Positions 36,081-44,897 of a DNA stretch of 64,000 nucleotides are shown here, piece after piece; the first letter of the stretch is position 1, and every line of letters begins with the position of its first letter. The position numbers and the translations under genes were made by a program. The notes under the pieces are model-generated. The model saw nothing but the letters and a program-made list of their open reading frames with translations. It made no database searches and was not told the origin of the DNA. The DNA is taken from positions 587,001 to 651,000 of the forward strand of contig NZ_LN614827.1 in the NCBI RefSeq assembly GCF_000953135.1, read 5' to 3'. This DNA comes from Legionella fallonii LLAP-10 (GTDB lineage Bacteria > Pseudomonadota > Gammaproteobacteria > Legionellales > Legionellaceae).

Positions 36081-37103
36081 ATGAAATCATTAGTGAAAGC
36101 AAAAAAAGAGCGTGGCATTTGGATGCACGACGTGCCGACTCCTGAATATGGCGTTAATGATGTACTAATTAAAATTAAGAAAACAGCCATTTGTGGTACG
36201 GACATCCATATCTACAATTGGGATGATTGGGCGCAAGCTACTATCCCGGTTCCTATGACAGTAGGTCACGAGTTTTATGGCGAAATTGTTGAAGTTGGTC
36301 AGGAAGTCCAGGGATTAAAAGTAGGGCAAAGAGTTTCTGGTGAGGGGCATATAACCTGTGGTTTTTGTCGTAACTGTCGTGCTGGGAAACGTCATTTATG
36401 CCGTAACACTTTAGGGGTTGGTGTCAATAGACCAGGATGTTTTGCCGAATATTTATCTCTTCCTGCATCAAATGTCATTGTTCTTCCAGATAATATCACT
36501 GGAGCACAGGCGTCAATTTTTGATCCTCTTGGTAATGCAACTCATTGTGCCTTGGCCTTTGATGTTGTTGGAGAAGACGTACTAATTACTGGTGCTGGTC
36601 CAATTGGAATTATGGCAGTTGCTATTGTCAAACATATCGGAGCTCGACATGTAGTAATTACCGATGTGAATGAGTTGCGACTCGACTTGGCCCGTAAAAT
36701 GGGGGCAACTAAAGCCGTTAATGTTCAGCATGAGAAATTAAGTGACGTGATGGCTGAATTAGGTATGACCGAAGGGTTTGATGTCGGTTTGGAAATGTCA
36801 GGCAATCCTACGGCTTTAAATGATCTGATGAAGGCTATGAATCATGGCGGTCACGTGGCTATGCTTGGTATTCCTCCACAAGAGACTGCTATAGATTGGA
36901 ATCAGGTTATTTTTAAAGGTTTGGTTATCAAAGGGATTTATGGCCGTGAGATGTATGAAACCTGGTATAAAATGATTGCCATGATTCAAAGCGGTTTGAA
37001 TATAGAACCCATCATGACTCATCATTTTCCAGTTGATGATTATCGGGAAGCTTTTGAAATTATGGCTTCAGGACAATCTGGAAAAGTGATACTGGATTGG
37101 TAG
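36081..37103 (+). CDS. tdh: L-threonine 3-dehydrogenase
   Basis: 340 residues from the ATG at 36081, chosen for AGGAG just upstream and length equal to E. coli Tdh; the frame is open further upstream without a better start. It oxidises threonine to 2-amino-3-ketobutyrate with NAD+. Zinc-alcohol-dehydrogenase features: catalytic zinc [13 protein letters not shown] and TVGHEF; structural-zinc cysteines [18 protein letters not shown] motif [11 protein letters not shown]. It works with kbl to turn threonine into glycine and acetyl-CoA. Confidence 0.96.
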   Translation: MKSLVKAKKERGIWMHDVPTPEYGVNDVLIKIKKTAICGTDIHIYNWDDWAQATIPVPMTVGHEFYGEIVEVGQEVQGLKVGQRVSGEGHITCGFCRNCRAGKRHLCRNTLGVGVNRPGCFAEYLSLPASNVIVLPDNITGAQASIFDPLGNATHCALAFDVVGEDVLITGAGPIGIMAVAIVKHIGARHVVITDVNELRLDLARKMGATKAVNVQHEKLSDVMAELGMTEGFDVGLEMSGNPTALNDLMKAMNHGGHVAMLGIPPQETAIDWNQVIFKGLVIKGIYGREMYETWYKMIAMIQSGLNIEPIMTHHFPVDDYREAFEIMASGQSGKVILDW

Positions 37104-37169
37104 TAGGATTGTTGACACAGCGATCAGCTCTGTCGACAGACCTTTGTTTTTAAGAGAGGCAAAATAGTT

Positions 37170-38843
37170 ATGGCACAGTATATTTTCACCATGAATCGGG
37201 TGAGCAAAATCGTTGAAAACCAGCGATTTATTTTAAAAGATATTTCATTAAGTTTTTATCCAGGAGCTAAAATTGGTGTCTTGGGGTTAAATGGATCGGG
37301 TAAATCAACACTGCTCCGTATCATGGCTGGTGTTGATACGCAATTTGAAGGTGAAGCAAGACCACAACCAGGCATTAAAATTGGTTACCTTGCGCAAGAA
37401 CCTATATTGGATCAAGAGAAAACCGTACGCGAAATAGTTGAAGAAGGCGTGGCGGAAATGAAGGATAAATTAGCCCGTTTTGATGCAATCAGCATGAAAT
37501 TTGCAGAACCAATGAGTGATGATGAGATGAACTCCTTATTGGCAGATCAGGGTGAATTGCAAAATGAGATTGAAGCTGGTGGCGGCTGGGACTTGGATAG
37601 AAAATTAGAAATTGCAGCCGATGCCTTAAGATTACCAGAATGGGATGCTATTGTAGGGAAGTTGTCTGGGGGAGAAAAGCGTCGGGTTGCTTTATGTCGA
37701 TTATTATTATCCAACCCAGATATGTTATTACTTGATGAGCCTACCAACCACTTGGATGCGGAAAGTGTTGCTTGGCTAGAACATTATCTGGAAGGCTTCC
37801 CAGGAACAGTTGTGGCCATTACCCATGATAGATATTTCTTGGATAATGCAGCGGAATGGATTTTGGAATTAGATAGAGGCGAGGGAATTCCTTACAAAGG
37901 TAATTATACTTCTTGGCTGGAGCAGAAAGAAGCGCGACTAGAGATGGAGAAAAAACAAGAAGATGCTCACCAACGCTCTATTAAAGCAGAGTTGGAGTGG
38001 GTTCGTACATCTCCCAAAGGCCGACACGCTAAGAACAAAGCTCGATTAGCACGTTTTGAAGAGTTAAATTCAAAAGAATTCCAAAAACGCAATGAAACCA
38101 GTGAGATTTATATTCCACCAGGCGAGCGTTTGGGCGATTTAGTATTGGAAGGGGAAAAGATTTGTAAATCCTTTGGTGATCGCATTTTAATCGATAACTT
38201 AGATTTTAAATTACCCAAAGGTGGTGTCTTAGGAATTATTGGCCCTAACGGTGCGGGTAAATCAACTTTCTTGAAAATGATTACCGGCCAAGAAGCACCT
38301 GATAGTGGCGCCATTCGTATTGGTGAGACAGTAAAACTGGCCTATGTAGATCAGATGCGTGATGACTTAAATGGCAACAACTCCGTCTGGCAAGAGATTT
38401 CAGACGGTCATGACATCATGCAAGTGGGAAGTTTCCAAATACCCTCACGTGCTTATGTTGGACGATTTAATTTTAAAGGTACCGATCAACAAAAGAAAAT
38501 GTCACAGCTTTCTGGAGGGGAGCGTAACCGCGTTCATTTGGCAAAATTATTGAAAAGCGGTTGTAATGTTTTATTACTTGACGAACCCAGTAACGATTTG
38601 GACGTAGAAACCTTACGTGCATTGGAAGATGCTGTTCTTAATTTCCCAGGATGTGCCATTGTGGTGTCGCATGATAGATGGTTTTTAGATCGCATTTGTA
38701 CTCATTTGATGGCTTTTGAAGGGGATTCACAAATTACTTTCTTTGAAGGCAATTACAGTGATTATGAAGAGGATAGAAAACGTCGATTAGGTGATGATGC
38801 TACTAAACCATCGCGGATTAAGTATAGACGACTAAAGGACTAG
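37170..38843 (+). CDS. ettA: Energy-dependent translational throttle protein EttA (ABC-F)
   Basis: 557 residues. It has two ABC ATPase domains without membrane segments: GLNGSGKSTLL with LSGGEKRR, and GPNGAGKSTFL with LSGGERNR. Between them is the P-site tRNA-interaction motif region (SPKGRHAKNKARLARFEELN). EttA binds the ribosomal E site and gates the first elongation steps according to ATP/ADP ratio. Length matches E. coli EttA (555). It is monocistronic, ending at a hairpin. Confidence 0.96.
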   Translation: MAQYIFTMNRVSKIVENQRFILKDISLSFYPGAKIGVLGLNGSGKSTLLRIMAGVDTQFEGEARPQPGIKIGYLAQEPILDQEKTVREIVEEGVAEMKDKLARFDAISMKFAEPMSDDEMNSLLADQGELQNEIEAGGGWDLDRKLEIAADALRLPEWDAIVGKLSGGEKRRVALCRLLLSNPDMLLLDEPTNHLDAESVAWLEHYLEGFPGTVVAITHDRYFLDNAAEWILELDRGEGIPYKGNYTSWLEQKEARLEMEKKQEDAHQRSIKAELEWVRTSPKGRHAKNKARLARFEELNSKEFQKRNETSEIYIPPGERLGDLVLEGEKICKSFGDRILIDNLDFKLPKGGVLGIIGPNGAGKSTFLKMITGQEAPDSGAIRIGETVKLAYVDQMRDDLNGNNSVWQEISDGHDIMQVGSFQIPSRAYVGRFNFKGTDQQKKMSQLSGGERNRVHLAKLLKSGCNVLLLDEPSNDLDVETLRALEDAVLNFPGCAIVVSHDRWFLDRICTHLMAFEGDSQITFFEGNYSDYEEDRKRRLGDDATKPSRIKYRRLKD

Positions 38844-38848
38844 ATAAT

Positions 38849-38867
38849 TAGGGTCTAAAAGACCCTA
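38849..38867 (+). terminator. Hairpin after ettA
   Basis: TAGGGTC (38849-38855), a five-base loop TAAAA, then GACCCTA (38861-38867), starting six bases after the ettA stop. A short TTC follows rather than a full T-run. Confidence 0.6.
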
Positions 38868-38933
38868 TTCAAATCATCGCATTTAGCCCTTTAACTGGCT
38901 GAATAGAAATTTTTTTGTGGAGATAAAATTTAA

Positions 38934-39542
38934 ATGAATAAGTTGTTTTGGGCGGCTTTAGCGCTTTGTCTTGGTTTATCCTCATGCGTTGAATATGATG
39001 AATCTACTTTAATTACTGATGACGCCGGATATGTACATAGAACTACTCATTATTTAAAGGATAAAAGAGGGCGCAATTATTTCCCTATGCAAATCAAAGC
39101 CACTGGAGAAAAAGAGTTTATTTTTGATCCTAAAGCGTCTGCATGGGCTGCCTATGATGAAGAGGGTAAGCGTGTGATGACCGGGAGTGGTTCCGCAGGT
39201 GTTGATTTTTGTGAAGAAGATTCATCTAAATCGTGCAGAACCGTAACTGGTACTTTCCGTATCTATAATAAACGAGGAAAGGAATGTCGCTCAGGCGAGT
39301 ATCCAGTCGATACTAAAGGTGGAGCAAAAATGCCTTACTGCATGTATTTTTATCAAGGATTTACTATCCATGCAGCTTATGAAGTCCCAGAGCACCCATC
39401 AAGCCACGGTTGCGTACGTATTCTTCCCAGTGCTGCAAAATGGCTTAACGAAGAGTTTTTACGTGTAGGCGCTAGAGTGACTATTCTTGCATACCCAGAT
39501 CAAAATGGTGTGAAAAGAGCGGTGCCGGTGCAACAACGTTAA
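38934..39542 (+). CDS. L,D-transpeptidase (YkuD) lipoprotein
   Basis: 202 residues. A lipoprotein signal ends LSSC at residue 18, so the protein should be anchored in the envelope. The YkuD catalytic domain contains TGTFRIY, YPVDTKGGAKMPYC, FTIHAAYEVPEHPSSHGCVR with the nucleophile Cys in SHGCVR, and ends with VTIL. YkuD enzymes cross-link peptidoglycan through D-amino-acid to L-amino-acid bonds or attach lipoproteins to it. No LysM or other wall-binding domain is present. It appears to be a single gene. Confidence 0.92.
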   Translation: MNKLFWAALALCLGLSSCVEYDESTLITDDAGYVHRTTHYLKDKRGRNYFPMQIKATGEKEFIFDPKASAWAAYDEEGKRVMTGSGSAGVDFCEEDSSKSCRTVTGTFRIYNKRGKECRSGEYPVDTKGGAKMPYCMYFYQGFTIHAAYEVPEHPSSHGCVRILPSAAKWLNEEFLRVGARVTILAYPDQNGVKRAVPVQQR

Positions 39543-39577
39543 GTCCAATGAAAACGTTGGATTGAAAATAATCCAAC

Positions 39578-39714
39578 GTAGCAACTGTCTTGAACTGCAG
39601 CCAATAAGTTGCTACTTTTACTATTACTGTCATCCAGAGCGTGGCGAAGAATCTCCTGCAAAACATATTATGTCACATTCAGGAGATCCTTCGTTGCAAG
39701 TTTCTCTGGATGAC
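39578..39714 (+). repeat. Dispersed palindromic repeat, copy 2
   Basis: Its first ~87 bp are the inverted copy of 30203-30290. GTCATCCAGAG (39629) and CTCTGGATGAC (to 39714) form inverted ends. It is non-coding, between the YkuD and Gfo/Idh genes. Confidence 0.8.
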
Positions 39715-39821
39715 AAGGTCGGGCTCCTGTCTGAGGATACATCAGGCTCCTTTGTCCAAACTCCCCCGAACATTAAACAACAATAACCTCCATTTATTGG
39801 AGCTTCACGGACGAAAATAAA

Positions 39822-40838
39822 ATGACTTTAGGGAAGGAAGTTAATTGGGGTATTTTAGGCACTAGCTTTATTTCAGAAGTAATGGCAAAGGCAATTCATA
39901 CTTCTGAAACAGGTCAATTAATTGCTGTTGGCAGTCGTTCTCTGGCTTCCGCCCAACGATTTGCGCATGAATTTACAATTCCAAAAGCATACGATGATTT
40001 TCAATCACTTCTTGATGATCGAGACATTGATGTGGTGTATATAGGATTACCCAATCATTTGCATAAAGAATGGATTATTCGTGCCGCCCGGGCTGGCAAG
40101 CACATACTGTGTGAAAAACCGTTGGTACTCAATGCAGCAGAGGCACGCGAAGTGATGGCTGTAATTGAAGAAACACAAGTTTTTTGTATGGAAGCATTGA
40201 TGTATCGCTGTCATCCATTGACTGCACAATTATGTGAAATAATTCAAAGTGGCATTTTAGGCACAATAAGATTATATACTGCGACTTATACGGCAAATAT
40301 TGCTCAGGTAGCGAATCCCATAGCCGGTGGCAGTATTCGCAATTTAGGGTGCTATCCCATATCACTTATTCGCTTGCTTGCACGGGCAGAGCCTGTAGAA
40401 ATTATTGCAACAGGACGATGCGATATAAAAAAGCAAACTGATAATCAGGCAAGCGCTCTATTAAAATTTGCAGATGATGCTATGGCCGTTGTCTCAACTG
40501 CTGATGATTGGGAAATGTCTTGGCAGTTTGATGTGTATGGTACCGATGGCAGTTTAAAAGTCTTAACTAATCCCTGGCTTCCTGATAATGAGAACAAATA
40601 TCTCATTCAATCCTATACTGAGAACAATGCTAAAGAAACCACAATTACAGCGGACCAACCGCTTTATAGTTATCAAATTGATGTAGTCAATAACCAAATT
40701 CTTAATCGAAGCTCCAATGAAAACTTGGGGATCTCGTTAACAGACAGCTTAGGAAATCTAATTGTCTTGGAAACATGGTTGAATCAGGTTAAGGGAGAGG
40801 GTGTCCTTTGGCCCAACCGACGTTACTGCGGCGTATAA
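39822..40838 (+). CDS. Gfo/Idh/MocA-family oxidoreductase
   Basis: 338 residues. The N-terminal Rossmann domain begins NWGILGTSFISEVMAKAI and contains VGSRSLASAQRFA, VYIGLPNHLHKEW and ILCEKPLV, the EKP motif that binds the nicotinamide and substrate. The C-terminal alpha/beta domain carries MEALMYRCHPLTAQLCEII. The family oxidises or reduces sugars, inositols and related compounds, or trans-dihydrodiols, with NAD(P). The substrate cannot be inferred from the neighbours. It is a single gene ending at a hairpin shared with the convergent FadL-like gene. Confidence 0.9.
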   Translation: MTLGKEVNWGILGTSFISEVMAKAIHTSETGQLIAVGSRSLASAQRFAHEFTIPKAYDDFQSLLDDRDIDVVYIGLPNHLHKEWIIRAARAGKHILCEKPLVLNAAEAREVMAVIEETQVFCMEALMYRCHPLTAQLCEIIQSGILGTIRLYTATYTANIAQVANPIAGGSIRNLGCYPISLIRLLARAEPVEIIATGRCDIKKQTDNQASALLKFADDAMAVVSTADDWEMSWQFDVYGTDGSLKVLTNPWLPDNENKYLIQSYTENNAKETTITADQPLYSYQIDVVNNQILNRSSNENLGISLTDSLGNLIVLETWLNQVKGEGVLWPNRRYCGV

Positions 40839-40840
40839 TT

Positions 40841-40862
40841 GTAGCCCAGTAATACGGGCTAC
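40841..40862. terminator. Hairpin between convergent genes
   Basis: GTAGCCC (40841-40847) and GGGCTAC (40856-40862) pair around an eight-base loop, directly after the Gfo/Idh stop and before the 3' end of the minus-strand porin gene. Confidence 0.5.
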
Positions 40863-40917
40863 GTTGCAAAGGCTTAAGCTAACGCTATTACCGAGCGACT
40901 ACCATTGGAAGATAGAG

Positions 40918-42090
40918 TTAACCCTCAACCTTTAGTTGTATATCAACTACATCAACATTAATATTCACTTTACCTGTGGTAAAGGGAATTACATTGTTAT
41001 TTACAGTCACATGGTTTTGAATACTGGGAGTTGAGAATACATGCCCATATAAGAGCTCTATGGATGTACTCTTATTAAAATGATAATCCCCTTGTAGGCC
41101 AATAAAGTACTGTGTAAAAGACGGAAAAGTGATTGTTCTCAGATCACTTCTTTCCGGTCCATTATCTCTCATACCAACTAATGTTAATCCCATTTCTTTG
41201 GTGACTTGCTTGCGTAATGCACCAAGATAAGCAAACGAGTTGCCAAAGCCCATTTTAAAAGAAAAATTACTCATTGGTGGTGGCGATGCCGTATTATAGA
41301 GGCGGACAAATTGATTAGCGCTCCACTGAGAGTGATATACTGTAAAATTAGCGAGCCATTCGGGATTAAAAATATGAACGTAGTTTGCAACCATAGTAGT
41401 TGGCATATAGAAACTAAGAGCGAGACTAGGATTAATAAAAGGCCCGAGGGTACTTATTCCCGTAGTATTCTGCTTAATTCTAGAATAATAGGTGAAGCCT
41501 AAAAAGTTAGTTTGGTTTATAAAATAAGTTGCTCCCACATTAAATCCTACACCAAAGCTTGATGTTGGATTAACCAAGTTAGCATAGGCTGATTGACCTA
41601 TTGGCAAAGCAAAATTCACCTCATTATTGGCTAGAAAATTAAAGTTTACTCCTCCGCCAATTTGCAACTTTTTGGTTAAAGCATAAGACATTTTAGGACT
41701 GACATCGACATCAGTAAGATAGTTTTGAGTATTGGCATAGCGAGTAAAGCGATCTGTGCCCGAATTCAAATTGGAGTTAAAGGGCTCGGTTACATCAAGA
41801 CCAACAACTGTTTTTTCATTTAACCGTTTTGCTAATCGTCCATAAGGCATTGGGGTGAATGTTTTTGAATGATTTACACCGGAACCATATTGCAAGGTAT
41901 TAAAATTAAGAACACTTCCAGTAAAACCTAGATCAGCATAACTATTTGTAGAACCGATAACGAATAAATCTTTTTTTACTTTAAACAAGCCTGAAGGATT
42001 GCTATAACTTAATCCTGCAAAGTATTGAATAACGTTTGCATGGGCATTGATAGCCAACAAGCAGAAAACAGCAGTGGGTAATGCGCGCAT
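40918..42090 (-). CDS. FadL/OmpP1-family outer-membrane protein
   Basis: 390 residues. A signal peptide (~1-18, ending AHA) precedes a beta-barrel sequence with alternating hydrophobic residues to the end. FadL-family features are the substitution pattern SPKMSYALTKKLQIGGGVNF, FGVGFNVGATYFI, FLGFTYYSRIKQNTTG, and a hydrophobic final strand (VDVVDIQLKVEG). The family passes long-chain fatty acids or aromatic hydrophobics through a lateral opening. The substrate here is unknown. It lies downstream of the IcmL-like gene but a hairpin separates them, so it is probably transcribed on its own. Confidence 0.82.
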   Translation of the reverse strand: MRALPTAVFCLLAINAHANVIQYFAGLSYSNPSGLFKVKKDLFVIGSTNSYADLGFTGSVLNFNTLQYGSGVNHSKTFTPMPYGRLAKRLNEKTVVGLDVTEPFNSNLNSGTDRFTRYANTQNYLTDVDVSPKMSYALTKKLQIGGGVNFNFLANNEVNFALPIGQSAYANLVNPTSSFGVGFNVGATYFINQTNFLGFTYYSRIKQNTTGISTLGPFINPSLALSFYMPTTMVANYVHIFNPEWLANFTVYHSQWSANQFVRLYNTASPPPMSNFSFKMGFGNSFAYLGALRKQVTKEMGLTLVGMRDNGPERSDLRTITFPSFTQYFIGLQGDYHFNKSTSIELLYGHVFSTPSIQNHVTVNNNVIPFTTGKVNINVDVVDIQLKVEG

Positions 42091-42111
42091 GATCTTCCTA
42101 TATCAAATAAT

Positions 42112-42138
42112 GCAGCATTCTACTGTTAAGAATGCTGC
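42112..42138 (-). terminator. Hairpin after the IcmL-like gene
   Basis: GCAGCATTC (42112-42120) and GAATGCTGC (42130-42138) form a perfect 9-bp stem with a nine-base loop, 16 bp past the IcmL-like stop on the minus strand, with ATTATTTG following. Confidence 0.65.
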
Positions 42139-42153
42139 GTTTCCCTATAAAAT

Positions 42154-43029
42154 TTAGTGAGGTGCAGTTGTGGTGGGCTGCTGCTGGTTTGTCGGTGGAG
42201 TACCTGATGTGGTTGGAGTAGGATTTTCTTTGTTTGGTGTAGCTGAACCACTAGGTTGTTGCGTAGCTCCAGGCGTTCTTGGGGTAGCGATCATTTGAGC
42301 AATTCCCAGATCCCCGGACATTTTGCGTCCAACGGTTACATTAACATTAAGTAATTGTGTTACTTTTTCTTTATCGTTTTGGTAAACCACTTGCAGTGGT
42401 AATGTGATTTTCCACTGATTGCCTTTCGCTTCAGTTACTTGTGGTTGGCCATCGAGTTGGCTACTTACCGTTAGTTTTTGTGTTTTAATTGCTTCTATAT
42501 TGCCTGATTTTTCTAATGCTGAATTAAAACCCGCCCATCCTTGCTCAGTAAAACAAAGTTTTAGTTTTTGCATTTGTGAATCTAAAGTTGCTGGAGCAAA
42601 GTCAAAGGCTTGCACTACTGCTTTTTCAGACCAAGTTAAAACTAAAGATTGTTCAATACTTTTCGTTTGCGCAGAAATTTTATATTCGCAATTGATCACT
42701 GGAGCTGGTTGTGCTTGTGGTTGAGTTACTGTGGTTTGCTGTCCTGGTTGGGCTTGATGTGGATTTTGTACTTGAGCAGGGGTTGGTTGGCCTTGATTTT
42801 GTGGCTGAACAACTGTTTGCGATGGGTTTTGTACTTGTGGTTGAACCTGTTGAGTTCCCTGCATTGGTTGTGTATTCGGTGTGGTTTGCGTAGTGACCGG
42901 TGTTGGATTAGTCACTGGCATGGCGGCGGAACCTGGGTTTTGCGTTTGCGTAGGTGGCTGAGTCCCTTCTGCTTGTACTTGAGTACACATCAAAGTAAAT
43001 AAAGCTCCCCACAGCATGGTTCTCTTCAT
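42154..43029 (-). CDS. Secreted IcmL/DotI-like protein with Pro/Gln-rich N-terminus
   Basis: 291 residues. A signal peptide (~1-20, ending VQA) is followed by ~90 residues of Pro/Gln/Thr low-complexity sequence. An IcmL/DotI-type periplasmic domain follows (~112-255): LVLTWSEKAVVQAFDFAP, FTEQGWAGFNSALEKSGNIE, IKTQKLTVSSQ, WKITLPLQVVYQ and GIAQMIATP. DotI/IcmL is an inner-membrane component of the Dot/Icm type IVB secretion system. This paralog lacks the usual N-terminal membrane anchor and has a cleavable signal, so it is likely periplasmic. A Pro/Gln/Thr tail ends it. It starts 12 bp after hutG and is probably co-transcribed with it. Confidence 0.85.
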   Translation of the reverse strand: MKRTMLWGALFTLMCTQVQAEGTQPPTQTQNPGSAAMPVTNPTPVTTQTTPNTQPMQGTQQVQPQVQNPSQTVVQPQNQGQPTPAQVQNPHQAQPGQQTTVTQPQAQPAPVINCEYKISAQTKSIEQSLVLTWSEKAVVQAFDFAPATLDSQMQKLKLCFTEQGWAGFNSALEKSGNIEAIKTQKLTVSSQLDGQPQVTEAKGNQWKITLPLQVVYQNDKEKVTQLLNVNVTVGRKMSGDLGIAQMIATPRTPGATQQPSGSATPNKENPTPTTSGTPPTNQQQPTTTAPH

Positions 43030-43041
43030 GAAATACGCTCC

Positions 43042-44001
43042 TTAAATAGTATCTAGCAATTCTGCGATAATAAGAGCTGCTAGTCTAGCAGTTTTTTGCC
43101 CCTCGTCTAGTGGTGGCGATAGCTCTGCAATGTCAAAACTTACTACTTTGCCACTTTGTATAATGTATTTCAATAAGGGTATGATTTGCCAAGGAAAAAG
43201 ACCCATGGCTTGTGGCGCGCTTACTCCGGGTGCGAAGCATTCTGCTAAGACATCAAGACAGATGGTCAGATAGATGTGATCCAGATTCAGCATGAACTCA
43301 TCAAGAAAAGCCATTTGCCAGGCCTGACTTTTTTCAAAGAGTTCTTCGGCAAAAAGATAACTGACATTTAATTCATTCGCTCTTTGAAAGAGAGTCGGGG
43401 TGTTACCAAATTTTTGAACACCTATACAGCAATAATCAAAGGGTAAATGACGTTCTTTACAGTATTCAGCAATTTGTGAGAAAGGAGTTCCTGAGGTTCC
43501 TAGATCCCCTTTCTTATAAGGACGTAAATCAAAATGTGCATCAAAATTAATAATCCCTAATTTGGAATAATGGGAAGCCAAACCCTGATAGTGAGCCCAA
43601 GCGATTTCATGTCCACCTCCCAAGGCAATGGTTTTATGCCCCCGGTGATGACACAATCCTATTAATTCGGCAAATTGATTTTGTGCCGACTCTAGATTAT
43701 CGCCATCGCAAAAGACAGTGCCTAGATCGACAAAAGGCCCATCCATAGGACAGGGTAACTTAGCCAATTGTGTTTTAATTTGATCCGGACCTAGTTTGGC
43801 TCCAGGTCTTCCTAAGTTACGTGTTACACCAGCATCACTAGCAAAACCAAGAAAAATAGTCTTTTTCTCTTGTGACATCAGCTCATCGGGATGATTGATA
43901 AAAGCAATTTTTTGATGAAAACGCTCCGCATTTAAAGTGTCTTTCCGACCTTGCCATAGTGAAGGATTAGCTGGTTGATAATTTGCAAGATGAGGAAACA
44001 T
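43042..44001 (-). CDS. hutG: Formimidoylglutamase (arginase/ureohydrolase family)
   Basis: 319 residues. Binuclear manganese ureohydrolase motifs are intact: ALGGGHEIAWAHY, INFDAHFDLRPY and LTICLDVLAECFAPGVSAP. HutG splits N-formimino-glutamate into glutamate and formamide, the last step of one histidine-degradation route. HutG identity rather than arginase or agmatinase is supported by hutI nearby (44.9 kb, divergent) and by VSAPQAMG. hutH and hutU are not in the window. The IcmL-like gene follows 12 bp downstream. Confidence 0.88.
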   Translation of the reverse strand: MFPHLANYQPANPSLWQGRKDTLNAERFHQKIAFINHPDELMSQEKKTIFLGFASDAGVTRNLGRPGAKLGPDQIKTQLAKLPCPMDGPFVDLGTVFCDGDNLESAQNQFAELIGLCHHRGHKTIALGGGHEIAWAHYQGLASHYSKLGIINFDAHFDLRPYKKGDLGTSGTPFSQIAEYCKERHLPFDYCCIGVQKFGNTPTLFQRANELNVSYLFAEELFEKSQAWQMAFLDEFMLNLDHIYLTICLDVLAECFAPGVSAPQAMGLFPWQIIPLLKYIIQSGKVVSFDIAELSPPLDEGQKTARLAALIIAELLDTI

Positions 44002-44135
44002 CGGATTCTCCTGTGACTGATGTTACTACAGATTATTTTTATAACGGCTAGCTTACAATAAGGATAAAAATATCCCAAGTTAATCTAATGTCTGTTATCA
44101 TTTGCAGCAATTTATTGATAACGGATGGAGTTGGT

Positions 44136-44897
44136 GTGTTTATTATTACAGGCGGAGGCAGTGGTATAGGAAAAGCCCTAGCTCTGACTTTAGCAAAACA
44201 GGGAAAAGCGGTATTAATCGTTGGACGCCGAGAGCAAGCATTGCAAGAAACTGCATCTGTTTCTTCATTAATTAAATATCTTTGCGCGGATGTTTCTACT
44301 AATGAAGGGTTACAATCAATTAAAGCCTATGTGGATAATGTGCCGCAACTTTCTGGGTTAGTTAATAATGCCGGTACCTTGGGGCCTATAGTGCCTATCC
44401 AAGAAATGAAGCACGAGGAATGGCATCATACCTTACGAACTAACGTGGATGCCCCGTTTTTTTTGTCACAACTTTTGTATGATAAATTGAGCAATGGTCG
44501 CGTTTTAAATATTGGTTCTCAGGCTGCTTATTTTGCTATTAAAGGATGGTCAGCGTATTGTGCTTCCAAAGCCACTTTAGCCATGTTGTCACAGTGTTGG
44601 CAATTGGAGTCACAATCAGTTGCTTTTGCAAGCGTAAAACCTGGAATCATAGATACTGATATGCAGACTATTGCAAGGACTGGGGTCAATATGGATCCAG
44701 AACACACTCGTTTTTATCGACGTCTAAAAGAAAATAGTCGATTAATAGCACCGGAAACAGTAGCGGAATTTTTAGCGTGGTTATTACTAGGCGTTGATCG
44801 AGGGACTTATGTATCCCAAGAATGGGATATCTATGATACCGGGCATCACAGTAATTGGTTAAGACCGCCGCATCAGGTATTACATTGGGATTTTTAA
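44136..44897 (+). CDS. Short-chain dehydrogenase/reductase
   Basis: 253 residues from the GTG at 44136, chosen for GGAG five bases upstream and because the family usually begins right at the cofactor loop; an ATG sixteen codons earlier lacks a ribosome site. Rossmann loop [25 protein letters not shown]; catalytic Ser in NIGSQAAYF and Tyr/Lys in YCASKA. The substrate is unknown. Its stop overlaps the hutI start (TAATG), so the two are translationally coupled and it may act in or near histidine catabolism, but no histidine-pathway step needs an SDR. The loss of the canonical YxxxK spacing is not seen. Confidence 0.88.
   Translation: MFIITGGGSGIGKALALTLAKQGKAVLIVGRREQALQETASVSSLIKYLCADVSTNEGLQSIKAYVDNVPQLSGLVNNAGTLGPIVPIQEMKHEEWHHTLRTNVDAPFFLSQLLYDKLSNGRVLNIGSQAAYFAIKGWSAYCASKATLAMLSQCWQLESQSVAFASVKPGIIDTDMQTIARTGVNMDPEHTRFYRRLKENSRLIAPETVAEFLAWLLLGVDRGTYVSQEWDIYDTGHHSNWLRPPHQVLHWDF

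Noticed and set aside
42419-43002. Plus-strand frames opposite the IcmL-like gene
   Set aside because: They mirror the Pro/Gln-rich repeats of the real gene and give Trp/Leu-rich low-complexity products.
44088-44135. ATG at 44088 as SDR start
   Set aside because: No ribosome site; the GTG at 44136 has GGAG at good spacing and begins at the cofactor loop. Not fully excluded.
44855-44896. Upstream start for hutI
   Set aside because: It would overlap the SDR gene by 43 bases; the ATG at 44897 gives normal length and a typical stop-start overlap.
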